From NCBI GenBank assembly GCA_016845585.1, contig JAERSO010000171.1, positions 1-32,528 of the forward strand: a DNA stretch of 32,528 nucleotides. The letters run 5' to 3'. This stretch comes from Acidimicrobiaceae bacterium (GTDB lineage Bacteria; Actinomycetota; Acidimicrobiia; Acidimicrobiales; Aldehydirespiratoraceae). Below the pieces are notes generated by a model, which searched no databases, was not told the DNA's origin, and was given only the letters and a program-made list of their open reading frames with translations. The translations under genes were made by a program, and so were the position numbers. Positions 1 through 7,112 of the stretch are shown here, in pieces (position 1 is the stretch's first letter; every line of letters starts with the position of its first letter).

Positions 1-1
1 G

Positions 2-559
2 ACCGACACCATCATTCGCACGGACGTCGAGGCGCCGATCCGCGATGATTCGGCCGATGAACCCATCGTGACCGCCGCTCCCGCGGCGGTGACGGGAGCC
101 GAAGGAAGCGCCGAGCGCGACGTGGGAGCCATCTCGTCTCCCTGGGACAACGCCCCGGCGATCAGCCTGCTCACGGGCGACCTTCTCGACCTTGTCGAAT
201 ACGACGTCGGAATCGAACGAGTCGCCGGACTCCTCAACTCCATCAGTCCCCCATTCGCACTCTCCGAACCGACACGGACGACCCACGATTCGATCGAACT
301 CGTCGCGGCCGAGACGAACCAGCCGTTCGCGGCCCGGGCACTCACCGACGCGGGCAACCCACTCGGCGACGTGTGGGTGATCGCCGGGGGCGATGCGGCG
401 AGCGATGCCTACCTCGACGCGGCGAAAGTGGTGTGGTCCGACGAGGAATCCCTCGACGGACACAGCCCGGGGCCTGGCATCCGATTGTCGTTGATCAGCG
501 ACGATGGCAGCGAGGCGCTGTGGGTTCGCCATGCCGCCGACCACCTCGTGTTGCTCTGA
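2..559 (+). CDS. Hypothetical protein, C-terminal part (5' end outside window)
   Basis: The reading frame is open from base 2 to the TGA at 557-559, so this is probably the C-terminal 185 residues of a gene that begins upstream. A GTG at 68 could be an internal start giving 163 residues, but no ribosome-binding site marks it. The first 40 residues are acidic and Ala/Pro-rich, like a linker. The rest looks like a small mixed alpha/beta globular domain ending in a hydrophobic HLVLL tail. I see no signal peptide, membrane segment or catalytic motif that I recognise, and I assign no function. It reads in the same direction as the SOD gene, about 90 nt ahead of it. Confidence 0.55.
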   Translation, partial: TDTIIRTDVEAPIRDDSADEPIVTAAPAAVTGAEGSAERDVGAISSPWDNAPAISLLTGDLLDLVEYDVGIERVAGLLNSISPPFALSEPTRTTHDSIELVAAETNQPFAARALTDAGNPLGDVWVIAGGDAASDAYLDAAKVVWSDEESLDGHSPGPGIRLSLISDDGSEALWVRHAADHLVLL

Positions 560-637
560 GTGCCCTCGGGTAGCGATCCGGTGCCGCTGGCCGTCTTCGT
601 CGGCCACCTCCACTGACCGCTTTCTTTTACGCAGTGG

Positions 638-643
638 TAGCCT
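638..643 (+). promoter_or_regulatory. Putative -10 box of a leaderless sodB transcript
   Basis: TAGCCT lies six bases before the ATG at 650 and no Shine-Dalgarno is present. A weak -35 candidate (TGACCG, 614-619) sits 18 bp upstream. This placement predicts that transcription starts at or next to the start codon. Confidence 0.4.
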
Positions 644-649
644 TGCTTT

Positions 650-1234
650 ATGGCTATCTCCCTTCCACCGCTCCCATACGCTGACAACGCGCTCGATCCC
701 CACATCTCGGATCGCACGATCAGCTTCCACTACGGCAAGCACCATGCTGCCTACGTGAACAACCTCAACGGGCTGATCGAGGGCACCGAGCTCGCCGACT
801 CGTCGCTCGAAGAGATCATCGCCGCGGCCGAGCCCGGTGGGCTCTACAACAACGCCGCCCAGGTCTGGAACCACACCTTCTACTGGAACTCGATGCGCCC
901 GAGTGGCGGAGGCGACCCCTCCGGCGACCTCGCCGCCGCAATCGATGCCAGCTTCGGCTCCGCCGATGCATTCAAGACACAATTCGCTACCGACTCGGTC
1001 GGCAACTTCGGTTCCGGGTGGACCTGGCTCGTCAAGAATGACGACGGCCTCGCCATCGTCAAGACCGATGACGCGGACACCCCCATCAAGCACGGCCAGA
1101 CACCCTTGCTCACGATCGACGTGTGGGAGCACGCCTACTACCTCGACTACCAGAACGCTCGGCCGGCCTACGTCGAGACATTCATCGAGAAGCTCGTGAA
1201 CTGGGAGTTCGCTGCCGCGAACTTCGCCGCCTGA
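650..1234 (+). CDS. sodB: Superoxide dismutase, Fe/Mn family (Fe-type signature)
   Basis: Converts superoxide to oxygen and hydrogen peroxide in the cytoplasm; 194 residues, the normal length for the family, with no signal peptide. The four metal ligands are visible: H27 (in FHYGKHH), H74 (in WNHTFYW), and D156 and H160 (in DVWEHAYY). The second-sphere glutamine is at Q70, close to H74, as in iron-type enzymes; manganese enzymes carry it in the GGQ segment, which here reads GSG. Iron use is therefore inferred, although cambialistic enzymes exist. The start is ATG 650; there is no Shine-Dalgarno and a TAGCCT box stands just upstream. The gene converges on the Rieske fusion gene 12 bp away and lies near the SoxR unit, which fits an oxidative-stress neighbourhood, but no SoxR box is seen at its own promoter. 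Confidence 0.96.
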   Translation: MAISLPPLPYADNALDPHISDRTISFHYGKHHAAYVNNLNGLIEGTELADSSLEEIIAAAEPGGLYNNAAQVWNHTFYWNSMRPSGGGDPSGDLAAAIDASFGSADAFKTQFATDSVGNFGSGWTWLVKNDDGLAIVKTDDADTPIKHGQTPLLTIDVWEHAYYLDYQNARPAYVETFIEKLVNWEFAAANFAA

Positions 1235-1246
1235 CGAACCCTCGGG

Positions 1247-2932
1247 TCACCGCGTCGGCGGGCGCCCGGTTTCGACGAAGTCGATCGCTTCGCCGACGTT
1301 GCGCGTCACGAACCGTTCGAGTCGCGGCGCGGCCAGGAACCGACCGGTTGCCAGGAGCGGCAGGTCGGACCCTGTGGCCTGGGCCTCCTCGATCGACGCC
1401 TTCGCCATCTTGATCAGGTGGGCAACGACGATGAACGAACCGGCGCCATCGGCGAGTGAGGCCTCGATGAGTGCCTCGCCCGCGGCATCGGGGCCGGCCG
1501 CCCGGATCGCGGCGACCGTGGCGTCCACCTCGCCGCGACGGATGAGGCCGGCGATGTCACCCTCGGCCGCGTCCGGGTTGAGCTCGGCCCCGACCGTGCT
1601 CCTTCGCTCCATTCGACCTGTGTCGAACGCGAGCCACACCTCCCACATCGCCTGCCGGACCGTGGCGGCACCAGGGTGCGCACGGTACGCCCAACGGGCG
1701 GCGCGAGCGGCGGTGAGGCCGTGCGTGATATCGAGCCAGCCGAAGTCCTCGCTGAGGTCGTACTCGACTTCCAGGTCGTACCGCAGCAATCGTCGGCTGA
1801 CAGCGAGCGAGACAGCGTCGAGAAGTCGCTCGACTCCCGCGCCGGCCTCGAGTGCGGCAACCGCCCGGGCGATCGGTGGCTCGCTCGCTTCCAAGATGTC
1901 ATCGACGAGCGTGGGATCGCTCCACTGTGGGTCGGCCGTCACTTCCGCCAGCGCCTCGAAGTCGAGAGATCGCATCGCCGCAACGGTCCCCGACATGTAC
2001 GGGAGTGTGTCCTCCCGAGTTCCCCATGTCGTCGCCAGAGCAAGCTGGGCGAGCACCACGTCGGCGTGATGCCAACCGGTGCGCTCCAGGAGTTCGAATG
2101 CCTTCTGCGTGTAGATGATCCCATGGCCGTATCCGAGATGGTGCATGGACGAGGCTTCGATGAAGAGCCGGCGCGTCTCCTCCAGTGTGCTCGTGGCGGC
2201 GAGATGCCGGGCGGCCGCCATGGCGCCATCGGCACCCTCTGACTCGATCAGCGCGAGAAGGTCACCCGCCGCGGCGTCCGGCGTCGGGCGGGGGTTGCGC
2301 CCGCGCGTCGGCTCGGAGAGCGCCGCGAGTCCCTGGACGAGGGGCAGGGTCCGGTCGGCGCCATCACGATCATCGGCGAACGCCAGACAATCGATGGCCG
2401 TGGCCATGGCGTGACCGGGACCCCACTCCTCGCGTGGGAAGGAGTGTTCGAAGCCGACCCAGGCGATGTCGTGGGGGTGCGCGCCGTTCGCGAGGAGCCG
2501 CGCCGTGTCACGGGCGACCTGGCCCATGTAGTTCGATTCGATTCCGCTGAGCAGGCTCGGCCAGAGGCGCTCGCGCTCTTCCTCCGCCGTCGGCTCCACA
2601 ACGGTGACCTCCACCCGGCCCTCGCAGATGTCGACCCGATGACACGCGACGTCCTCCTCGCCCATCACGCATTCACCGGTGTCAGCCCGGAACTTCCAGT
2701 TGTGCCACTGGCAGGTGACGAGATCACCGTCGAGTGCACCGGTCACCAGGCCGTAGCCCTGGTGCGGACACGCATTGTCGAGCGCATGGACCCCGCTGGC
2801 CGTGCGGATCACGGCGACCCGGCGCTCCCCCACCTTCGCCATCTTCATGTCGCCGATGGCCAGATCATCGAGATCGGCGACATGGGCAGTGGTTGTCCGG
2901 TCAGTACCGGTGTCGTTGATTGTCATGCTCAT
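1247..2932 (-). CDS. Rieske [2Fe-2S] domain fused to a large helical domain (questin-oxidase-like?)
   Basis: A 561-residue protein. Residues 15-110 form a Rieske ferredoxin domain with cluster ligands C55 and H57 (CPHQG), then C74 and H77 (CQWHNW), in the classic C-x-H-x16-C-x2-H order. From about residue 120 to the end it is an alpha-helical, Ala-rich domain with recurring histidines (HSFPREEW, MHHLGYGHG, HLIKMAK). These remind me of the questin oxidase-like family (PF14027, DUF4243), but that match is from memory and uncertain. The protein is not a typical ring-hydroxylating oxygenase alpha subunit, because the D-x2-H-x4-H iron site is not evident. No signal peptide, so cytoplasmic. It is divergent from soxR across 54 bp, and its promoter has a SoxR box in a 19-bp spacer, so induction by oxidised SoxR is expected. 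A second ATG lies two codons in (2926). Confidence 0.8.
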   Translation of the reverse strand: MSMTINDTGTDRTTTAHVADLDDLAIGDMKMAKVGERRVAVIRTASGVHALDNACPHQGYGLVTGALDGDLVTCQWHNWKFRADTGECVMGEEDVACHRVDICEGRVEVTVVEPTAEEERERLWPSLLSGIESNYMGQVARDTARLLANGAHPHDIAWVGFEHSFPREEWGPGHAMATAIDCLAFADDRDGADRTLPLVQGLAALSEPTRGRNPRPTPDAAAGDLLALIESEGADGAMAAARHLAATSTLEETRRLFIEASSMHHLGYGHGIIYTQKAFELLERTGWHHADVVLAQLALATTWGTREDTLPYMSGTVAAMRSLDFEALAEVTADPQWSDPTLVDDILEASEPPIARAVAALEAGAGVERLLDAVSLAVSRRLLRYDLEVEYDLSEDFGWLDITHGLTAARAARWAYRAHPGAATVRQAMWEVWLAFDTGRMERRSTVGAELNPDAAEGDIAGLIRRGEVDATVAAIRAAGPDAAGEALIEASLADGAGSFIVVAHLIKMAKASIEEAQATGSDLPLLATGRFLAAPRLERFVTRNVGEAIDFVETGRPPTR

Positions 2933-2939
2933 GGTCCGG

Positions 2940-2970
2940 ATGGTAAAAGTTCAAGTATACTTGAAGTCAA
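2940..2970 (-). promoter_or_regulatory. SoxR-controlled promoter with SoxR box
   Basis: Reading the minus strand, -35 TTGACT (2970-2965) and -10 TACCAT (2945-2940) are separated by 19 bp, the over-long spacer typical of MerR/SoxR-activated promoters. Inside it is a perfect 16-bp palindrome, TTCAAGTATACTTGAA (2950-2965), whose TCAAGT/ACTTGA half-sites match the known SoxR box. The -10 box ends 7 nt before the Rieske gene's ATG at 2932, so the mRNA is probably leaderless. The same box overlaps the soxR promoter region and may autoregulate it. Confidence 0.9.
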
Positions 2971-2986
2971 GGTGGTTTCTCGAAGA

Positions 2987-3451
2987 ATGCCCGACTCCGA
3001 TCTATTGACCGTAGGACAGGTGGCCGATCGCTGTGGGATCGCCGCGTCCGCCGTCCGCTACTACGACGAACGCCAACTCATCCGGTCGGTTCGCACCGAT
3101 GGCGGTCAGCGCCGTTTCGCTCGCGACACCATCCGCCGCATCGCGTTCATCACGGCCGCGCAGGCGGTCGGTCGCAGTCTCGCGGAGATCACCGAGACCC
3201 TGGAGACCCTGCCGGCACGCCGGACCCCGACCCACGACGACTGGAACAAGGTCGCCTCGATGTGGCGACCACGGCTCGACGAACAGATCGCTCGGCTCCG
3301 GGCACTGCGGGATCAGCTCGACGCGTGCATCGGCTGTGGCTGTCTGTCGCTCGAGCGATGCGCCATGTACAACCCGAGCGACATCGCCGCCGAGCTCGGT
3401 GATGGCCCCCGCTACCTCCTCGGGGATTCCGCATCAGACGTCATCGACTGA
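2987..3451 (+). CDS. soxR: SoxR, redox-sensitive MerR-family transcriptional activator
   Basis: A 154-residue regulator, the usual SoxR length. The N-terminal winged helix (residues 6-75) has the MerR signature: LTVGQVADRCGI, then AVRYYDERQLI and GGQRRFARD. A dimerisation helix follows (about 84-112). The [2Fe-2S] sensor near the C-terminus is complete: C114, C117, C119 and C125, spaced C-x2-C-x-C-x5-C. The cluster is oxidised by superoxide or redox-cycling compounds, and the dimer then untwists a 19-bp-spacer promoter. Start ATG 2987 is preferred, with AGGTGG at 2970-2975 as ribosome-binding site; GTG 2972 would add five residues. The open frame continues upstream to 2411, but that part only mirrors the Rieske gene. 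In actinobacteria SoxR usually responds to redox-active metabolites and controls a few oxidoreductases. Confidence 0.95.
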   Translation: MPDSDLLTVGQVADRCGIAASAVRYYDERQLIRSVRTDGGQRRFARDTIRRIAFITAAQAVGRSLAEITETLETLPARRTPTHDDWNKVASMWRPRLDEQIARLRALRDQLDACIGCGCLSLERCAMYNPSDIAAELGDGPRYLLGDSASDVID

Positions 3452-3479
3452 GCCGCGGACGCTGGGCCATGATGTCGCC

Positions 3480-3974
3480 ATGGCTCTGACAGCTCAGCCC
3501 CCGGAATGGACCGACGCTGCGCCGGTCAAGATCAGCGCTTCGCGCGAGATCGTGGCGTCACCGGACGACATCTTCGCCGCGCTCGCCGACCACGAGACCT
3601 GGGTCGAGTGGTTTCCGAAGATCACCAAGGTCGAACGATACGGCGACTTGCAGGACGGCGTCGGATCGAACCGGCGAGTCCACATCGGCAGGGTCGAGGT
3701 CGACGAGGAGTTCATCCTGTGGGAGCCCGGGAAAGCGTGGGGCTTCACCTCGCTCGAGGTCCGCGGCGCGCCCAACACGCTCGAGTCGTTGAACGAGCGG
3801 GTCTCGATCCAACAGCTCAGCCCCGACCGCTGCCGGGTCACCTACCTGATGGCATTCGGCCCTCGGCCTCGTCTCACATGGCTCTTCGACAGGGTCCTGC
3901 GCAAGCCGTTGACCAAGAACCTCCGGGCCGCCCTCGCTGGTCTTGACGACCGGCTCACTCGGCCCAGGCCTTGA
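3480..3974 (+). CDS. SRPBCC/START-fold protein (polyketide cyclase-like)
   Basis: 164 residues. It shows the typical start of the SRPBCC helix-grip fold: a first beta strand (ISASREIVASPDDIFAALAD, about 15-34), then ETWVEWFPKITKVE, and a C-terminal helix (LTKNLRAALAGLDDRL). Such proteins bind hydrophobic ligands in a deep cavity, and some are cyclases, dehydrases or co-chaperones; the substrate cannot be inferred. No signal peptide. The start is ATG 3480, 28 nt after soxR, with CATGAT six bases upstream and no Shine-Dalgarno, so it may have its own leaderless promoter as well as readthrough from soxR. Its last 20 bases overlap the 3' end of the convergent LLM gene. Confidence 0.8.
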   Translation: MALTAQPPEWTDAAPVKISASREIVASPDDIFAALADHETWVEWFPKITKVERYGDLQDGVGSNRRVHIGRVEVDEEFILWEPGKAWGFTSLEVRGAPNTLESLNERVSIQQLSPDRCRVTYLMAFGPRPRLTWLFDRVLRKPLTKNLRAALAGLDDRLTRPRP

Positions 3975-4995
3975 CCTTCTCGATGTCGTGCAGCGGGTTC
4001 TCGCCCATCGGTGAAACCTGCAGGTGGGTGACGCCCGAAGCGCGGTAGGCCTCGACGCGTTCGCGCACCCAGCCCTCGTCGCCCACGAGTGCGGTGGCGT
4101 CGAGGTACTCCTGCGGGATCAGCGCCATGGCCTCTTCCTTCTTGCCCGCGAGGTAGAGGTCTTGGATCTGTTCGGCTTCATCTTCGTAGCCGTACTTGCG
4201 GAAGATGTTGTTGTAGAAGTTCTTGCCCTTCGCACCCATGCCACCCACATAGAGCGCTGTCATGAACCGACCCATGTCGCGGATCTTGCCCGCCTGCTCC
4301 TTGTCGTCGGTGATGGCGAGCGCGCCACCCGCGGAGATCTGCAACTCCCCGAGCCCCGGGTCGCGGTTGGCCTTGCCCCGGGCGATGTCGTCACCCCAGA
4401 CGTCGCCCGCCTTCTCCGGGAAGTAGAAGACCGGGAGCCAGCCATTGGCGACCTCGGCGGTGAGCTCGACGTTCTTCGGGCCGAGCGAGGCGAGATAGAT
4501 CGGGATCTCGCTGCGGACGGGGTGGTTGATCAGCTTGAGCGGCTTGCCCAGGCCGGTGCCCCGGTCCTCCGGGAGCGGGAGCTTGTAGATCGGACCGTCG
4601 TTCGTGACGACCTCGCGCTTCCAGACCTTGCGGCAGATGTCCATGATCTCGCGCTGACGGCCGAGTGGCTTGGTGTACGGCATGCCGTGCCAGCCCTCGA
4701 TGACCTGCGGGCCGGACGCACCGAGCCCGAGGATGAACCGACCGCCCGACACGGCATCGAGGCCGGCCGCGGTGGAGGCGATGGTGGTCGGCGTACGGGA
4801 GTAGGTGTTGAAGATGCCCGAGCCGAGCTCCATCGTCTCGGTCATCGCCGCGAGATAACCGAGAATCGACACCGAGTCGAAGCTGTAGAGCTCGGCCACC
4901 CAACCGAGATCGACTCCGGCCAGTTCGAGGTCACGGGCTTCCGCCGCAGCAAGCCGCGGGTCGCCGGAGTAGTTGAGCATCATCGAAAGCTTCAT
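3955..4995 (-). CDS. LLM class F420-dependent oxidoreductase
   Basis: 346 residues of the luciferase-like monooxygenase TIM-barrel family. Visible family features are the N-terminal strand (MKLSMMLNY), GVDLGWVAELYSFDS, the MELGSGIFNTYSRTP strand-loop, DAVSGGRFILGLGASGPQV, and PIYLASLGPKNVELTAEVANGW. In actinobacteria this subfamily uses coenzyme F420 and often oxidises alcohols or reduces unsaturated substrates; the substrate here is unknown. Longer open frames exist upstream, but ATG 4995 is chosen because the family begins there and because TAGGGT lies seven bases before it. Upstream it is divergent from the M20 amidohydrolase (55 bp); its 3' end overlaps the SRPBCC gene. Confidence 0.9.
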   Translation of the reverse strand: MKLSMMLNYSGDPRLAAAEARDLELAGVDLGWVAELYSFDSVSILGYLAAMTETMELGSGIFNTYSRTPTTIASTAAGLDAVSGGRFILGLGASGPQVIEGWHGMPYTKPLGRQREIMDICRKVWKREVVTNDGPIYKLPLPEDRGTGLGKPLKLINHPVRSEIPIYLASLGPKNVELTAEVANGWLPVFYFPEKAGDVWGDDIARGKANRDPGLGELQISAGGALAITDDKEQAGKIRDMGRFMTALYVGGMGAKGKNFYNNIFRKYGYEDEAEQIQDLYLAGKKEEAMALIPQEYLDATALVGDEGWVRERVEAYRASGVTHLQVSPMGENPLHDIEKVKAWAE

Positions 4996-5002
4996 GACCG
5001 CG

Positions 5003-5008
5003 ACCCTA
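5003..5008 (-). promoter_or_regulatory. Putative -10 box of the LLM oxidoreductase gene
   Basis: TAGGGT on the minus strand, seven bases before ATG 4995. No Shine-Dalgarno is seen. I find no convincing -35. Confidence 0.35.
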
Positions 5009-5050
5009 CGGCGTCTTGCGACAGGCGGGGACATCGGCGAGCCTGGGAGG

Positions 5051-6234
5051 ATGAACGCTGACCTCGGACCCGACATCGCCACTGCGGCGGCCGCCATCGA
5101 CGATCACACGATCGAGCTGCGCCGCGCCATCCACCAGGATCCCGAGCTCGGCCTCGACCTGCCGCGCACGCAGAAGCGGATCACCGACGCACTCACCGGC
5201 CTCGGCCTCGACATCACCCTCGGCGAGTCGACCACATCGGTGGTCGCCGATCTCGACTCGGGCAGGCCCGGCCCCACGGTCCTGCTGCGCGGCGACATGG
5301 ATGCCCTGCCGCTGCAGGAGGACTTCCCGCTCGACTTCAAGTCGCAGAACGACGGCAAGATGCACGCCTGCGGCCACGACACGCATGTGGCAATGCTCGC
5401 CAGCGCCGCCCGACTGCTGGCCGGCAACAAGGACAGCTTCACCGGCAAGGTGCGCTTCATGTTCCAGCCCGGCGAAGAGGGCTTCCACGGCGCCAAGTAC
5501 ATGATCGACGAGGGAGTGCTGGAAGGCGTCGACCGCGCCTTCGCCATCCACGTCACCGCCAACAGCCCCGCCGGAATGATCGCCACCCGGGCAGGTGCGT
5601 TGTTGGCCTCCGCCGACAAATTCGAGATCACCATCCACGGCGCGGGGGACACGCGTCGGCCCCGCACAACTGCACCGACCCGATCCCCGCCATGGGTGCG
5701 ACGATCACCGGGTTGCACACGATGGTCGGTCGCTCCCTCGACGCCACGAAGTCGGGCGTGGTCACAGTGGCCCACGCCCGTGCCGGCACGACCAACAACA
5801 TCATCCCGCCAGTGGCCTGGATGGAGGGCACGATTCGATCCCACGACGAGAAGACCCGCGACACCCTGAAGACGAACCTCGTGCGCGTGGCCGAAGGAAC
5901 TGCCGCGGCACACGGCTGCTCATGCAAGGCCCATATCGAGGCCGGCTACCCAGTCACGGTCAACCACGACGACCAGGCGGAGCTCGTGGGCGACGTCACC
6001 CAGGCCGTGCTCGGAGAGGACTCGTTCTCTCTCATGGCCAACCCGATCATGGGCGCCGAGGACTTCAGCTATGTGCTCCAGCACGTGCCGGGGGCGATGG
6101 CGTTCCTCGGCGTGTGCCCCGAGGACGAGCACCACACCACCGCCGCCCCCAACCACTCCAACCTGATGCGCGCCAACGAGGACTCGCTGAAGAACGGCGT
6201 CGCCATCTACGCCGCGATGGCAATGGCGGGCTGA
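5051..6234 (+). pseudogene. M20 family amidohydrolase/peptidase, frameshifted
   Basis: Homologous to the M20D metal-dependent aminoacylase/IAA-amino-acid hydrolase group, which removes acyl groups from N-acyl amino acids. The first part (about 199 residues to the break) has the GDMDALP strand, the metal site HACGHDTH (C107, H109) and the QPGEE acidic pair (E142, E143). After the G5 run at 5644-5648 the frame is lost; homology resumes one frame over with HNCTDPIPAMG, TTNNIIPP, MGAEDFSYVL and a normal C-terminus. Adding one G would restore the expected GGHASAPHN. The full repaired length is about 394 residues, normal for the family. Both halves keep family motifs, so this is a recent mutation or an assembly/sequencing error. 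Start ATG 5051 follows GGGAGG with no gap; the gene is divergent from the LLM oxidoreductase. Confidence 0.88.
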
Positions 6235-6243
6235 CCGCAGGGG

Positions 6244-7032
6244 TTACATGGTGAAGCGGAGGTTGCGGGCGGCCTTGTCGCCCCATTCGTCGCTGCCGGT
6301 CCAGGAGATGCGGCCCGCGTCGATGCGTTCCTGCGGGTCGACTCGACCGCACGCGAGCATGATGAACGTCTCGGTGTCGGCGGTGAGCTCGACCGTGGGG
6401 TCGTCGAGCGAGTCGACGATCGCGGCGCGGCCGTCGATGGCGGCGTGGATGTCCCGCTCGACGCCTCCCGTGACGTGCACCGTGATGCTCATGCCGTCCT
6501 CGAGTCCGATCTTCTTACCGACGATATAGCCCATCGACCGGTTGACCTCGTCGAGCGCCATGGTGGCGGTGTCGCCACCATCGGGCAGCTGAAGCCCCAG
6601 GGGTAGGCCGACGTCTCGGGCATGCACCCACAGATCGAAGATCCGGATGCGGAGGAAATCGCCGTACGTCTGGGGGCCGACCGGGGTGATGCTCGGCGCC
6701 GCGGCCGCGCCGGCGTCGAAGCTGCGGAGCTCGGCGAGCCGGGCCGCAGTGAGATCCGCAACCGCGGCGTTGAACTCGGCGCCGGTCATCGCATTGGCTT
6801 CCTCCATCCACGGGCCAACGACCTCGAACGGCGGCGGGTTGTCGGTGGACGGGGCCCACCCGAGAAGCACCTTCTCCACGCCGATGGCGTGGGCGACACA
6901 CTCCCGAACGGTCCACGCCGGACACAGTGACTGGACCTGCCACTGCTCGTCGGTGAGGTCAGCCGTGATGCCCGCGATCTCGGCAAAGGCGGTCTCATGG
7001 GCGCTGATGTAGTCGTCGAGCGTGTGGTTCAT
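6244..7032 (-). CDS. MDMPI/DinB-fold protein (TIGR03083, maleylpyruvate isomerase family)
   Basis: 262 residues. The N-terminal four-helix DinB-like domain (about 1-160) has WTVRECVAHAIGVEKVLLG and FDLWVHARDVGLPLG, which carry the histidine ligands of the family metal site. The C-terminal half (about 175-260) matches the SCP2-like domain, with TVELTADTETFIMLACGR and a closing GDKAARNLRF. Related actinobacterial proteins are mycothiol-dependent maleylpyruvate isomerases or mycothiol transferases, but most have no assigned substrate. ATG 7032 is chosen because the fold starts there and TAGCGT lies eight bases upstream; a longer frame reaches 7092. It converges on the M20 gene, 9 bp apart. Confidence 0.85.
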   Translation of the reverse strand: MNHTLDDYISAHETAFAEIAGITADLTDEQWQVQSLCPAWTVRECVAHAIGVEKVLLGWAPSTDNPPPFEVVGPWMEEANAMTGAEFNAAVADLTAARLAELRSFDAGAAAAPSITPVGPQTYGDFLRIRIFDLWVHARDVGLPLGLQLPDGGDTATMALDEVNRSMGYIVGKKIGLEDGMSITVHVTGGVERDIHAAIDGRAAIVDSLDDPTVELTADTETFIMLACGRVDPQERIDAGRISWTGSDEWGDKAARNLRFTM

Positions 7033-7040
7033 GGGACGGA

Positions 7041-7046
7041 ACGCTA
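7041..7046 (-). promoter_or_regulatory. Putative -10 box of the MDMPI-fold gene
   Basis: TAGCGT on the minus strand, eight bases before ATG 7032. It decides between this start and the 20-codon-longer frame, because transcription from here would not include the upstream ATG at 7092. Confidence 0.38.
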
Positions 7047-7112
7047 AACCGCGCGACCTGCGCGTGACGAATAGAAGGCATACCCTTGTCAACGCAGCGG
7101 GTCGGAGACTGC

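Noticed and set aside
2411..2986. N-terminal extension of SoxR by 192 residues
   Set aside because: The extension lies antisense to the Rieske gene and across the SoxR promoter; SoxR homologs start near 2987.
4024..5061. Long plus-strand open frame of 345 codons
   Set aside because: It is the antisense shadow of the LLM oxidoreductase; its product has no motif and the composition of a reverse-frame translation.
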